DNA of 50,594 bases from an uncultured Clostridia bacterium. GTDB lineage: Bacteria; Bacillota; Clostridia; Christensenellales; Borkfalkiaceae. A program made the position numbers and the translations under genes. The stretch is taken from NCBI GenBank assembly GCA_947629535.1, contig CANREC010000004.1, forward strand, positions 1 through 50,594. Direction: 5' to 3'. The notes below the pieces were generated by a model. That model saw only the letters and a program-made list of their open reading frames with translations, did no database searches and had not been told where the DNA came from. Each line of letters opens with the position of its first letter. The stretch's first letter is position 1. Shown piece by piece: positions 15,746 through 23,519 of this stretch.

Positions 15746-17066
15746 TCTCCTCGAGCATCTTTTCGAGCATGAACTCATAGATGGGCTTGGTGTGGAAGGC
15801 CGCTCCGACAAAGTAAGAGACCGCCGCGCAGATGACCGCTGGCAGCAGGAAGGCGAACTGCCCCGTGAGCTCCACCGTCATGAGGATCCCCGTGATGGGC
15901 GCCCGCACGACGGTCATGAAGAAGGTCACCATCGAGAGGGCGACGAGAAGGTCCGTGAGGGCGGGGTCCATTCCCATCTTCACAAAGAGAAGGGAGAGAA
16001 GTTTCCCCAAGATCGCCCCCATCGCAAAGAAGGGCACCGAGGCGCACGCGGGGAGCCGCATGCCCGTATTGACGGCCGTCGCGAGAAAGCGCACGGCGAA
16101 CAAAATCAGCAGCACGGCCCAGAGCGGCAGACCAAAGAGGGTGACTTCATCCGAGACGAGCCCGAAGATGAGTTCTCTTCCGCTCCCCATCGCATAGGCC
16201 GTAAAGAGCCCGAGCCCGCCCGCAAGGAGCAGCGGAATGATGTATCTCCCCACTCCCTTCCAGAAGGCGATCTTGGCGAAGAGGCGGTACATTCTGATGA
16301 ATATGTGATAAAAACAGACGGCCGCAAGGGAAACGGCGAACGCCGCGAGGAGCACAAAGGCGCAAAAGAGGAGCTCCACATTCTGCGGGAAGTTGAATCC
16401 CGCGAGGAAGGGGCCCGTCTCTATCCCCATCCACATGCAGAGAAGGGTCCGCATGACGACGGCGATCGCGACGGAAGAGAAGGAGCAGACGAACACTTCG
16501 GGCGTGAACTTCTTGTGCGCCTCTTCATAGGCAAAGATGATGCCCGTGAGCGGCGCATTGAGCGCGACGGCAAGGCCCGCCGAGGCTCCGCCCGTGATGG
16601 CGTAGCGGCGGTCGCTCTTGCGGAAGAGAACGCCGTCCGTCATGTCCCCGCAGGCGCCGCCGATGAAGAGGCTGGGTCCTTCCGACCCGCCCGACAGCCC
16701 CATAAAGACAAGAAAGAGAGAGGACGCAAACATTCCCGTCAGGGCCTCATACCACTTGAAACGGTACAGCCCCTGCGTCGCGCCCTCGACCTGTGAAAAG
16801 CCCGTTCCGCGAAGGACGGGCAAAAATTTTAATATCCCGCCGATGATGATGCCTCCGAGGAAGAGAGCGGCAAAGAGGAGCGGGATGAAGGCGGGGTTTT
16901 CACGGAAAAAGGCATAATAGGAGACGGAAAAACGCTCTCCGCCCTCGAAGAGCACATTGAACAGGGTGACGACGATGCCGACGAAGAGACCCGTGATCGC
17001 CCCGACCCCGATGATCTGGCCATAGTACACGGCCTTGTCACTCAATTTTCTGAATTTCGTTTTCAT
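15645..17066 (-). CDS. ClC-family chloride channel or antiporter
   Basis: A 473-residue ClC protein with about 10-12 membrane helices. Selectivity-filter regions are recognisable: GTGFSQVEG (GSGIP equivalent), GGSEGPSLFIG (GKEGP equivalent) and LPACASVPFFAMGAILG (GxFxP equivalent). GSEGP keeps the gating glutamate, which favours a proton-coupled exchanger over a passive channel; this is inference. There are no CBS domains. The last 33 or so residues (ETPPVQSDPS...HPERSEGSPQTGG) are translated from the intergenic repeat family, so the native C terminus has been replaced. Confidence 0.9.
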   Translation of the reverse strand: MKTKFRKLSDKAVYYGQIIGVGAITGLFVGIVVTLFNVLFEGGERFSVSYYAFFRENPAFIPLLFAALFLGGIIIGGILKFLPVLRGTGFSQVEGATQGLYRFKWYEALTGMFASSLFLVFMGLSGGSEGPSLFIGGACGDMTDGVLFRKSDRRYAITGGASAGLAVALNAPLTGIIFAYEEAHKKFTPEVFVCSFSSVAIAVVMRTLLCMWMGIETGPFLAGFNFPQNVELLFCAFVLLAAFAVSLAAVCFYHIFIRMYRLFAKIAFWKGVGRYIIPLLLAGGLGLFTAYAMGSGRELIFGLVSDEVTLFGLPLWAVLLILFAVRFLATAVNTGMRLPACASVPFFAMGAILGKLLSLLFVKMGMDPALTDLLVALSMVTFFMTVVRAPITGILMTVELTGQFAFLLPAVICAAVSYFVGAAFHTKPIYEFMLEKMLEETPPVQSDPSAQSDPPAHPERSEGSPQTGGALLN

Positions 17067-17576
17067 ATGTCTGTTTTTCCTTGTCCTTTGTCCCTCGGAA
17101 TGACGCGGGCGCCCTTCCCTTCGCCCACCCCTTGAGGTGGCCAGCGCTCATTCTGAGGCGTCCTTTGTCATCCCGAGCCGCGCGTAAGCGCGTGTCGAGG
17201 GATCTCCATGCTCCCATTGTCATCCCGAGCGTGTCGAGGGATCTCCTCAAACGTAGTCCGTGGGTTCAATGGGATTCTTCGGGCTTCGCCCTCAGAATGA
17301 ACACAGGTCGCCCTCCCCCGTTGAAGGGGGAGGGGCAGGGGAGGGGGTTGCTCTTCCTCATTGTAATCCCGAGCGTGTCGAGGGATCTCCACTGCAATAG
17401 AGATTTCTCGACTGCGCCTTCGGCTCCGCTCGAAATGACATAGACCCACGGACTTCGTTTGAGGGGATCCTTCGGCTATGCCTCAGGATGAGCGGATGCC
17501 TCAGGATGAGCGGACGCCTCAGGATGAGCGGACGCCTCAGGATGAGCGGACGCCTCAGGATGAGCGGAAAGAGGAC
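17067..17576. repeat. Large repeat cluster with an 18-bp tandem array
   Basis: 510 bases without a gene. Several TCATCCCGAGCGTGTCGAGG units and a CCCTCCCCCGTTGAAGGGGG hairpin block are followed at about 17480-17569 by five copies of GCCTCAGGATGAGCGGAC. No promoter or terminator stands out. Reading frames here are repeat translations. Confidence 0.8.
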
Positions 17577-19340
17577 TTATTCCTCAAACTGGGCCTCATA
17601 GAGGGTGCGGTAGAACCCGTTCGCGGCCAAAAGTTCCTCGTGCGTGCCGCGCTCAACGATTTTCCCCGCCTTCATCACCAAGATCAGATCGGCATTCTTG
17701 ATGGTCGAGAGCCGATGGGCGACGACAAAGCTCGTTCTCCCCTCCATGAGTTTGGCAAACGCGTCCTGCACCAAAAGTTCGGTACGCGTGTCGATATTGC
17801 TCGTCGCCTCGTCCAAGATGAGCATGGGCGGACGGCAGAGCATGACGCGGGCGATGCACAGGAGCTGTCTCTGCCCCTCGGAGAGCGTCCCCTCTTCGCC
17901 GAGGACGGTGTCGTACCCATTGGGAAGGCGCAGAATGAACCCGTGCGCGTGGGCGGCGAGGGCGGCATTGATCATCTCCTGCTCGGTCGCCGCGGGATTG
18001 CCCATGCAGAGATTTTCCCTGACCGTCGCCGTCTTGAGCCACGTCTCCTGCAATACCATGCCGAAATTTTCTCTCAACGACTTTCGCGTGACCCTGCCGA
18101 TGTTCTGCCCGTCCACGAGGATGGTCCCCTCGTCCACGTCATAAAAGCGCATGAGCAGGTTGATGAGCGTCGTCTTTCCGCATCCCGTGGGGCCGACGAT
18201 GGCGACGCGCTTGCCCGCACCGACGGAAAGGTCCATGCCCTCGATGAGCGGGCGGTCCTTTTGATAGGAGAAGGCGACGTCCCTGACTTCCACATCCCCC
18301 TTGACGTTTTCGAGCGCGGGAAGTCCCTCGTCGGAGGGCTCTTCGGGCTCCCCGATGAGCGCAAACAGGCGTGCGGCGCAGGCGAGAGCGTTCTGGAACT
18401 CGGCGATGACCTCGGAGATCTCGTTGAAGGGCTTGGTGTACTGGTTGGAATAGGACAGGAAGGTCGTCAGATCCCCCGCCGTGAAGGGTGCGGCCGTGCC
18501 CGCCGTCGCGATGGCGAGAAGGGCTCCGACGAGGGCGACGAGCGCATATACGACGGAATTGACAAATCTCGTGACGGGGTTCGTCGTCGAGGAGAAGAAG
18601 AGCGCGGAGAGCGATCTCTTGCGGAGATTTTCGTTCAAACCGTCAAATATCTCTTCATTTTCGTCCTCGTGGGTATACGCCTTGACGACCTTGAGCCCCG
18701 CGATCATCTCGTCGGCGAAGGCCGTCTGCTCTGCCCTCGCCTCGGCCTGCGCCTTGAACATCTTATAGGTGCGCGAGGCGATGAATTTTGCGGCGAGAAG
18801 GGAAAGGGGCGTCACGAGGAGCACGACGAGGGCGACTTCCCACCGCATGACGAACATGACGACGAGCACGCCCAAAATGGTCGCCGCGCCCGTAAAGAGC
18901 TGCGTGAAACCGAGCAGAAGGCCGTCGGAGAACTGTTCGGCGTCCGCCAGAATGACCGAGGAGACGTCCCCGTAGGCGCGGCCGTCGATATAGCTGAGGG
19001 GCAGGACTTCGATCTTTTTGAAGGCGTCCCTGCGGAGGGAGGCGAGGACGTGATAGGCGACGCGATCGTTCGAAAGGAAGAGGATAAACTGCCCGATGAC
19101 CGTCGCTGCGATGCAGACGGCGATGAAGAGGAACTGCCTGTAAATGGGCCCGAAATCGATGACGCGCTTGCCCGCCCCGTTCACCGAATACACGAGACAG
19201 TCGATGGCCTTGCCGACGAAGTAGGGCGCCATGATCTGCCCCGCCACGGAGAGGATCGCCGCCGCCAATGTGAGGACGAGCCACGGCCAATGCGGACGCA
19301 GACGAACAAGGATCTTGCCGAAAACAGAGGTCTTTTTCAT
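17577..19340 (-). CDS. ABC exporter half-transporter, catalytic-site subunit
   Basis: A 587-residue type IV ABC exporter with six membrane helices (about 20-310) and a nucleotide-binding domain. Walker A GPTGCGKTT starts at 383, Walker B is MLILDEATS (catalytic Glu present), the H-loop is VVAHR, but the signature is LSEGQ instead of LSGGQ. The start at 19340 overlaps the stop of the previous gene in ATGA. With its neighbour it forms a heterodimer of the BmrC/BmrD or TM287/288 kind, where this subunit keeps the canonical Walker B and the partner supplies the good signature. Substrate unknown; drugs, lipids or peptides are all possible. Confidence 0.92.
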   Translation of the reverse strand: MKKTSVFGKILVRLRPHWPWLVLTLAAAILSVAGQIMAPYFVGKAIDCLVYSVNGAGKRVIDFGPIYRQFLFIAVCIAATVIGQFILFLSNDRVAYHVLASLRRDAFKKIEVLPLSYIDGRAYGDVSSVILADAEQFSDGLLLGFTQLFTGAATILGVLVVMFVMRWEVALVVLLVTPLSLLAAKFIASRTYKMFKAQAEARAEQTAFADEMIAGLKVVKAYTHEDENEEIFDGLNENLRKRSLSALFFSSTTNPVTRFVNSVVYALVALVGALLAIATAGTAAPFTAGDLTTFLSYSNQYTKPFNEISEVIAEFQNALACAARLFALIGEPEEPSDEGLPALENVKGDVEVRDVAFSYQKDRPLIEGMDLSVGAGKRVAIVGPTGCGKTTLINLLMRFYDVDEGTILVDGQNIGRVTRKSLRENFGMVLQETWLKTATVRENLCMGNPAATEQEMINAALAAHAHGFILRLPNGYDTVLGEEGTLSEGQRQLLCIARVMLCRPPMLILDEATSNIDTRTELLVQDAFAKLMEGRTSFVVAHRLSTIKNADLILVMKAGKIVERGTHEELLAANGFYRTLYEAQFEE

Positions 19341-21046
19341 TTCTCGTTTCCTCCCTGCGAAGCGTCGATCTCGCGATATAAGCTGCATTTTTTGAGAAGT
19401 TCCTCGTGCGTGCCGATCCCCGCGATCCTGCCCTCTTCGAGCACGACGATCTTATCCGCATGGCGGACAGACGCCGTCCGTTGGGAGACGATGAAGGTCG
19501 TCCGCCCGATCGATTTGAGCGCCGCGCGGAGACGGGCGTCCGTCGCATAGTCGAGCGCCGAGGAGCTGTCGTCCAAGATCAGGATCTCCGGATCTCTGAC
19601 GAGGGCGCGGGCGATGGAGAGACGCTGGCGCTGTCCGCCCGAGAGGTTCTTCCCCTCCTGCGCGATCATGCCGTCGAGCCCGCCCTTGGACAAAAGAACG
19701 TCCTCCGCCTGTGCGACCGAGACCGCCCGAAGAAGTTCCTCTTCCGTGGCCCCGCCGTTGCCCCAGAGCAGGTTGGAGCGGATACTGCCCTGAAAGATGA
19801 GCGTCTTTTGCGGCACGACGGCGACAGCGTTTCTCAATTGTTCCTTGGAGAGCGCCCCGACGTCGGCGCCGTTGACGGTCACTTTCCCCTCTTCTGCCCT
19901 GTAAAAGCGGGGAATGAGGCTGACGAGCGTGCTCTTCCCCGCGCCCGTGCCGCCCAAAATGCCGACCGTCTCCCCCTTCTTCACCGAAAAGTCGATGTCG
20001 GTGAGGGAAGGCGCCCCGCCGCCGCGATAGGTAAAGGTGACGTGGCGGAACTCCACCGCCGTGTCTCCCCCCTCTTCCTCGGGGGGAAGGTACCTGTCGG
20101 GCTCTTCGGGAAGGTCGAGCACCTTTTCGATCCGATGCACGGACGAGAGGGCCTTGGCAACGATGAAGATGAAGTTCGCGAGCTTGACAAGTTCTGTCAA
20201 AATGATCGAGATATAGAAGTACAGAGCGATGACGTCGCCCTGCTCGAGAGCGCCCGCGCTCACCCGCACGCCGCCGACAAAGACGAGCAGAATGACGGCT
20301 AAATTGACGAAACAGAAGGTCAGAGGATTGGTGACGGCGGAGATCCTGCCCGCCCTTTTCTGCGCCGCGCACAGGTCCCCGTTGCGGGCGTCGAAGGCAG
20401 AGAGTTCCTTCTCTTCCCTGCAAAAGGCACGGATGACGCGGACGCCCTGCAAGTTCTCACGGACGGAGAGATTGACGCCGTCGAGTTTTTCCTGCACTTT
20501 TTTGTAGAGCGGGGTCGTCGCCGCCATAACGGAGACGATGACGATCGTGAGGAGCGGAATGAGGATGAGGAACACGAGCCCCGCGTAAAAATCGACGGTA
20601 AATGCCATCACGGCCGCTCCGAACACAATGATGGGCGAACGCAGAAGAAGGCGCAGAGTGTGGTTGACGCCCGCCTGCACCTGATTGATGTCGCTCGTCA
20701 TGAGCGTGATCATCTGCGAGGTCCCCACGGCGTCGATGTCCTCATAGGAGAGCGACTGAAGCTTTCTGAAGAGGCGGCCGCGCATCTCTGTCGAGGTCCC
20801 CACTGCCGCTTTCGCCGCAAAATACTGGGCCGTAAGCGCGAAAACAAGCCCCGCCGCGCCGAATGCAACGAGGATGAGCATCCCGTGGACGATGTACATC
20901 TTGTCCGCCTGCGCGATCCCGACGTCGACGATGTGTGCGACGACAAGGGGCACGACAAGCTCCATACATGCCTCGAAGAGCTTGAACAGAGGCGACAAAA
21001 TTGCCTCTTTTTTATAAGTTTTCAGCGCTTGCCAGAGATATTTCAC
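19337..21046 (-). CDS. ABC exporter half-transporter, degenerate-site subunit
   Basis: A 569-residue partner of the next gene. Six membrane helices, then Walker A GGTGAGKST at 365, canonical signature LSGGQ at 468, Walker B ILILDDSSSALD where Asp replaces the catalytic Glu, and Gln instead of His in the H-loop (IVSQR). These substitutions mark the noncatalytic site of heterodimeric exporters. The start is GTG at 21046 with GAGGAG five bases upstream; an ATG four bases earlier is in another frame. First gene of a coupled pair. Confidence 0.92.
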   Translation of the reverse strand: MKYLWQALKTYKKEAILSPLFKLFEACMELVVPLVVAHIVDVGIAQADKMYIVHGMLILVAFGAAGLVFALTAQYFAAKAAVGTSTEMRGRLFRKLQSLSYEDIDAVGTSQMITLMTSDINQVQAGVNHTLRLLLRSPIIVFGAAVMAFTVDFYAGLVFLILIPLLTIVIVSVMAATTPLYKKVQEKLDGVNLSVRENLQGVRVIRAFCREEKELSAFDARNGDLCAAQKRAGRISAVTNPLTFCFVNLAVILLVFVGGVRVSAGALEQGDVIALYFYISIILTELVKLANFIFIVAKALSSVHRIEKVLDLPEEPDRYLPPEEEGGDTAVEFRHVTFTYRGGGAPSLTDIDFSVKKGETVGILGGTGAGKSTLVSLIPRFYRAEEGKVTVNGADVGALSKEQLRNAVAVVPQKTLIFQGSIRSNLLWGNGGATEEELLRAVSVAQAEDVLLSKGGLDGMIAQEGKNLSGGQRQRLSIARALVRDPEILILDDSSSALDYATDARLRAALKSIGRTTFIVSQRTASVRHADKIVVLEEGRIAGIGTHEELLKKCSLYREIDASQGGNEK

Positions 21047-21070
21047 ACATTCTCCTCATGATTTCATTTA

Positions 21071-21170
21071 TTGCATCCGCCGCTCATTCTGAGGCGTAGC
21101 CCGCCTTTTCCTTGCCCACCCCTTGAGGGGTGCGGCGTAGCCGTGACGGAAGGGGTGTCATTCCGATCTC
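21071..21170. repeat. Intergenic hairpin-block repeat
   Basis: GCTCATTCTGAGGCGTAGCC followed by the CACCCCTTGAGGGGTG hairpin and the CGGCGTAGCCGTGACGGAAG block. An almost identical block precedes the second structured-element copy at 36.8 kb. Confidence 0.75.
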
Positions 21171-21343
21171 CTGCGCGTAGCAAAATCACACTTTTGCGGA
21201 GCGCACCCTATTTGGCGCATACCTGCGCCTTAATGACTTTTAAGGCCTCGTAGTCCGTGTGGTGATAGTGGTGATAAGACTATGGAATGCACAAAGCCGA
21301 CCCCTCGAACGATTTATTTTGCGCAGCAAAATAAATCGTTCGA
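21171..21343 (+). other. Structured element, copy A
   Basis: One of three related elements. Outer stem TGCGC (21172-21176)/GCGCA (21201-21205) encloses inner stem GCAAAA/TTTTGC. Then comes ACCCTATTTGG and hairpin GGCGCA-TACC-TGCGCC (21214-21229), followed by CCTTAATG. The end is a perfect 18-bp hairpin with a GCA loop (21305-21343). The terminal hairpin faces the stop of the convergent antiporter gene, 7 bases away. Could be a structured RNA or a small nonautonomous mobile element. Confidence 0.7.
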
Positions 21344-21350
21344 AAGATAT

Positions 21351-22346
21351 TTACACCAAAAACAAATACACATAATACCCTGTGAAACAGGCGAGCATGA
21401 TACAGCCCGCGATCTTTCCCAGTTTATGTCCTTTGACAAGACAGAGGACATACAGCAGCGCCGCGGCGGCAAGGGCGACGCATGCGTCGATGAGATTGCT
21501 CGCCGCTCCCGCCGTCGTGAACGTAAGCGGATAGAAGAGCGAACTTACCCCCGCGACGAGGAAAATATTAAAGATATTGCTCCCTATGATGTTGCCGACG
21601 GCGATGTCCGTCTCCCCCTTGATGGCTGCGACGACGGACGTGACGAGCTCGGGAAGGGACGTGCCGAGGGCGACGACGGTGAGCCCGATGATGCGTTCCG
21701 AGACGGAGAAGTACCGCGCGATCTCCTTCGCATTGTTGACGAGGAGGGTCCCCCCGCCGACGACCATACCGAGCCCGACGACAGAGAGGACGATGAGGAA
21801 CCACGTCTTTTGCTCCATTTTCTCAAACCATGCGCCGATCTTCCCCTTTGCCTTCTCCTCGGCGGGCGGGGGCAAATTTTCCCCCTTCTGCTCCTTGAGT
21901 GCGCCGCGGATGAGGAAGAACAGATACACCGAAAAGACGGCGAGAAAGATGAGCCCGTCCCACCATGAGAGGGCCTTCTCCCATGCGCCGAGGCCGACGA
22001 GAAGGGCGGAGGCGAGGAACAGAACGGGCAGGTCGAGGACGAGGGAATTGCGCTGCACAGGCAGGCTGTGGAAGAGGGCCGAGAGACCTAAAATGAGCAA
22101 TATGTTGATGATATTGCTCCCGACGACGTTGCCGATGGAGATGTCTGTGGATCTTTGGATGGCCGAAGTCACGGAGACGCACAGCTCGGGTGCGCTCGTT
22201 CCGAATGCGACGATCGTGAGCCCGATGACGAGCGCGGAGACATGGCATTTGCCTGCGATGCCCGCGGCGCCGTCCACGAACCAGTCCGCCCCCTTCACGA
22301 GAAGGGCGAACCCGAGTATCATCAAAAAAATCCACAGATATAGCAT
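21351..22346 (-). CDS. CaCA-family calcium/sodium antiporter (YrbG-like)
   Basis: A 331-residue inner-membrane cation exchanger with about ten helices. The two inverted alpha-repeats are clear: GTSAPELCVSVTSA at 49-62 with GNVVGSNIINI, and GTSLPELVTSVVAA with GNIIGSNIFNI in the second half. These residues bind the exchanged cations. An acidic/lysine-rich loop joins the halves (KEQKGENLPPPAEEKAKGK). AAGGGA precedes the ATG. It follows the manganese exporter gene by 18 bases on the same strand, so the riboswitch upstream may control both. Confidence 0.92.
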   Translation of the reverse strand: MLYLWIFLMILGFALLVKGADWFVDGAAGIAGKCHVSALVIGLTIVAFGTSAPELCVSVTSAIQRSTDISIGNVVGSNIINILLILGLSALFHSLPVQRNSLVLDLPVLFLASALLVGLGAWEKALSWWDGLIFLAVFSVYLFFLIRGALKEQKGENLPPPAEEKAKGKIGAWFEKMEQKTWFLIVLSVVGLGMVVGGGTLLVNNAKEIARYFSVSERIIGLTVVALGTSLPELVTSVVAAIKGETDIAVGNIIGSNIFNIFLVAGVSSLFYPLTFTTAGAASNLIDACVALAAAALLYVLCLVKGHKLGKIAGCIMLACFTGYYVYLFLV

Positions 22347-22364
22347 AGTATGTCCCTTTTTCTC

Positions 22365-22955
22365 CTATCCGACAAGGCCCTCGATGAGGATCTTGAGGCC
22401 GATCGCGATGAGGATGACGCCGCCGATGAGGCGGGCTTTGTCAGAAAATTTATCCCCCGCCTTTCTGCCGAGAAAGACGGCGGCCGTGCTCAGTGCAAAC
22501 GTGACGGCGCCGATGATGAGGGCGCAAAAGACGACGGGGAAGGGAAGGCCGACGTCCGTCTCCGTCGCAAGGAAGGCGACGCCGACGGCGAGGGCGTCGA
22601 TCGAGGTCGCGATGGCCTGCACGAAGAGCTGTAAGACCGTGGCGCCCTTGGAGGGCTTTTTCTCCGCGTCCTTGTTCTTCAACTCCATGAAGAAGTCGAA
22701 GATGGACTTTCCGCCGAGAAGGGCGAGAATGGCAAACGAGAGCCACGGGGCGATCTTTTGCACGATATGTGTGAAAATCGAGCCGAAATAGTATCCCGCG
22801 ACGGGCATCAGAAACTGGAATGCGCCGAAAAACGCCGCGATGAGGAACATCTTCCACGGCTTCATGTTCGGCTCCGTCATGCCGTCCGTCATGCCGACCG
22901 CAAACGCGTCCATGGCGAGCGCCACGCCGATAAGACATATTTCCCAGACTGCCAT
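22365..22955 (-). CDS. mntP: Manganese efflux pump MntP
   Basis: A 196-residue membrane protein of the MntP family, which exports Mn(II). Six hydrophobic helices; the paired acidic motifs are visible, ALAMDAFAVGMTDG near residue 13 and ATSIDALAVGVAF in the second half. An Mn-sensing yybP-ykoY riboswitch with an overlapping terminator lies in its leader, the classic arrangement for this gene. It is the first gene of a probable operon with the CaCA antiporter. Confidence 0.95.
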   Translation of the reverse strand: MAVWEICLIGVALAMDAFAVGMTDGMTEPNMKPWKMFLIAAFFGAFQFLMPVAGYYFGSIFTHIVQKIAPWLSFAILALLGGKSIFDFFMELKNKDAEKKPSKGATVLQLFVQAIATSIDALAVGVAFLATETDVGLPFPVVFCALIIGAVTFALSTAAVFLGRKAGDKFSDKARLIGGVILIAIGLKILIEGLVG

Positions 22956-22977
22956 AGGCCCTCCGAGGGGAGCCGTT

Positions 22978-23016
22978 AAAAAAAAGACTTACACGCGATA
23001 AAACCGCGCATAAGTC
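22978..23016 (-). terminator. Expression-platform terminator of the manganese riboswitch
   Basis: Minus strand: GACTTATGCGCG, short loop, CGCGTGTAAGTC (imperfect stem), then eight Ts. The 5' arm reuses the bases of the riboswitch P1 3' strand, so the two structures exclude each other. Confidence 0.85.
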
Positions 23017-23094
23017 TCGTCGTTTCATGAAATACCCGCGGTCGCCCGCACTGTGTGGATATGACCGCCCTTGCGGGCCGACTACTCCCCTATG
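23009..23094 (-). ncRNA. yybP-ykoY manganese riboswitch
   Basis: On the minus strand the leader shows the family hallmarks: CATAGGGGAGTAG at the 5' side and ACGACGAGACTTATG at the 3' side, with P1 formed by CATAGG and CTTATG. Internal stems such as GCCCGC/GCGGGC fill the middle. Location directly before mntP and the overlapping terminator support Mn(II)-induced read-through. Confidence 0.88.
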
Positions 23095-23128
23095 ACACTC
23101 ACGATTTTATCATATGAAGATGTATCTG

Positions 23129-23383
23129 TCAAGAGTTTTTCGGCACGATCCCGAGAATTTCCCTCGCCCGCTTTACGGGAACGGGAGCCGTCTGCGGCGT
23201 GCAGTTTTCCACGCGCTCGACCTCGCCGACCGCCTCTCCACCCGCGGCGGGGACGAGAACGAGGTCGCCCGCTTTCACTCTGAAGGGCGAAAGGAACCAA
23301 GCGGGCACGCCGTCCGTGCGCACTTTGGCAAAGGTATACATTTCGTTATCGGCGATCACCCCGCCGGAAAGAGAATGGATCAT
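23129..23383 (-). CDS. Small conserved protein of unknown function (84 aa)
   Basis: Short protein with a beta-barrel look: MYTFAKV, AWFLSPFRVKAGDLVLVPAA, VGEVERVENCTPQTAPVPVKRA and a C-terminal ILGIV. The AGDxVLVP and VGxVxxV pattern resembles small SH3/OB-like domains, but I cannot assign a family. No Shine-Dalgarno is visible before ATG 23383, where a repeat unit begins a few bases upstream; Met15 is an alternative start. The frame is clean and gene-sized with normal composition. It sits opposite the riboswitch leader region, separated by 35 bases. Confidence 0.6.
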   Translation of the reverse strand: MIHSLSGGVIADNEMYTFAKVRTDGVPAWFLSPFRVKAGDLVLVPAAGGEAVGEVERVENCTPQTAPVPVKRAREILGIVPKNS

Positions 23384-23394
23384 ACGGAATTGAG

Positions 23395-23519
23395 AATTGA
23401 ACGCGCAGCGTTCATGCAGAGCGTAGCGATGTATCCCATTAAATGGGCGGAGCGGTCACTGCGCTCCCTCAGGATGAGCGTTTCCCCCGCGGGCAAAGCA
23501 TAAGAGATCGTTCGGGCCC
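23395..23519. repeat. Intergenic repeat
   Basis: CGTTCATGCAGAGCGTAGCG and CTCAGGATGAGCG units between the small protein gene and cardiolipin synthase. No other signal seen. Confidence 0.7.

Noticed and set aside
17478-17580. Open frame with PQDER repeats
   Set aside because: It is a translation of the noncoding 18-bp tandem array; no start signal, and the frame continues antisense to the ABC exporter gene.
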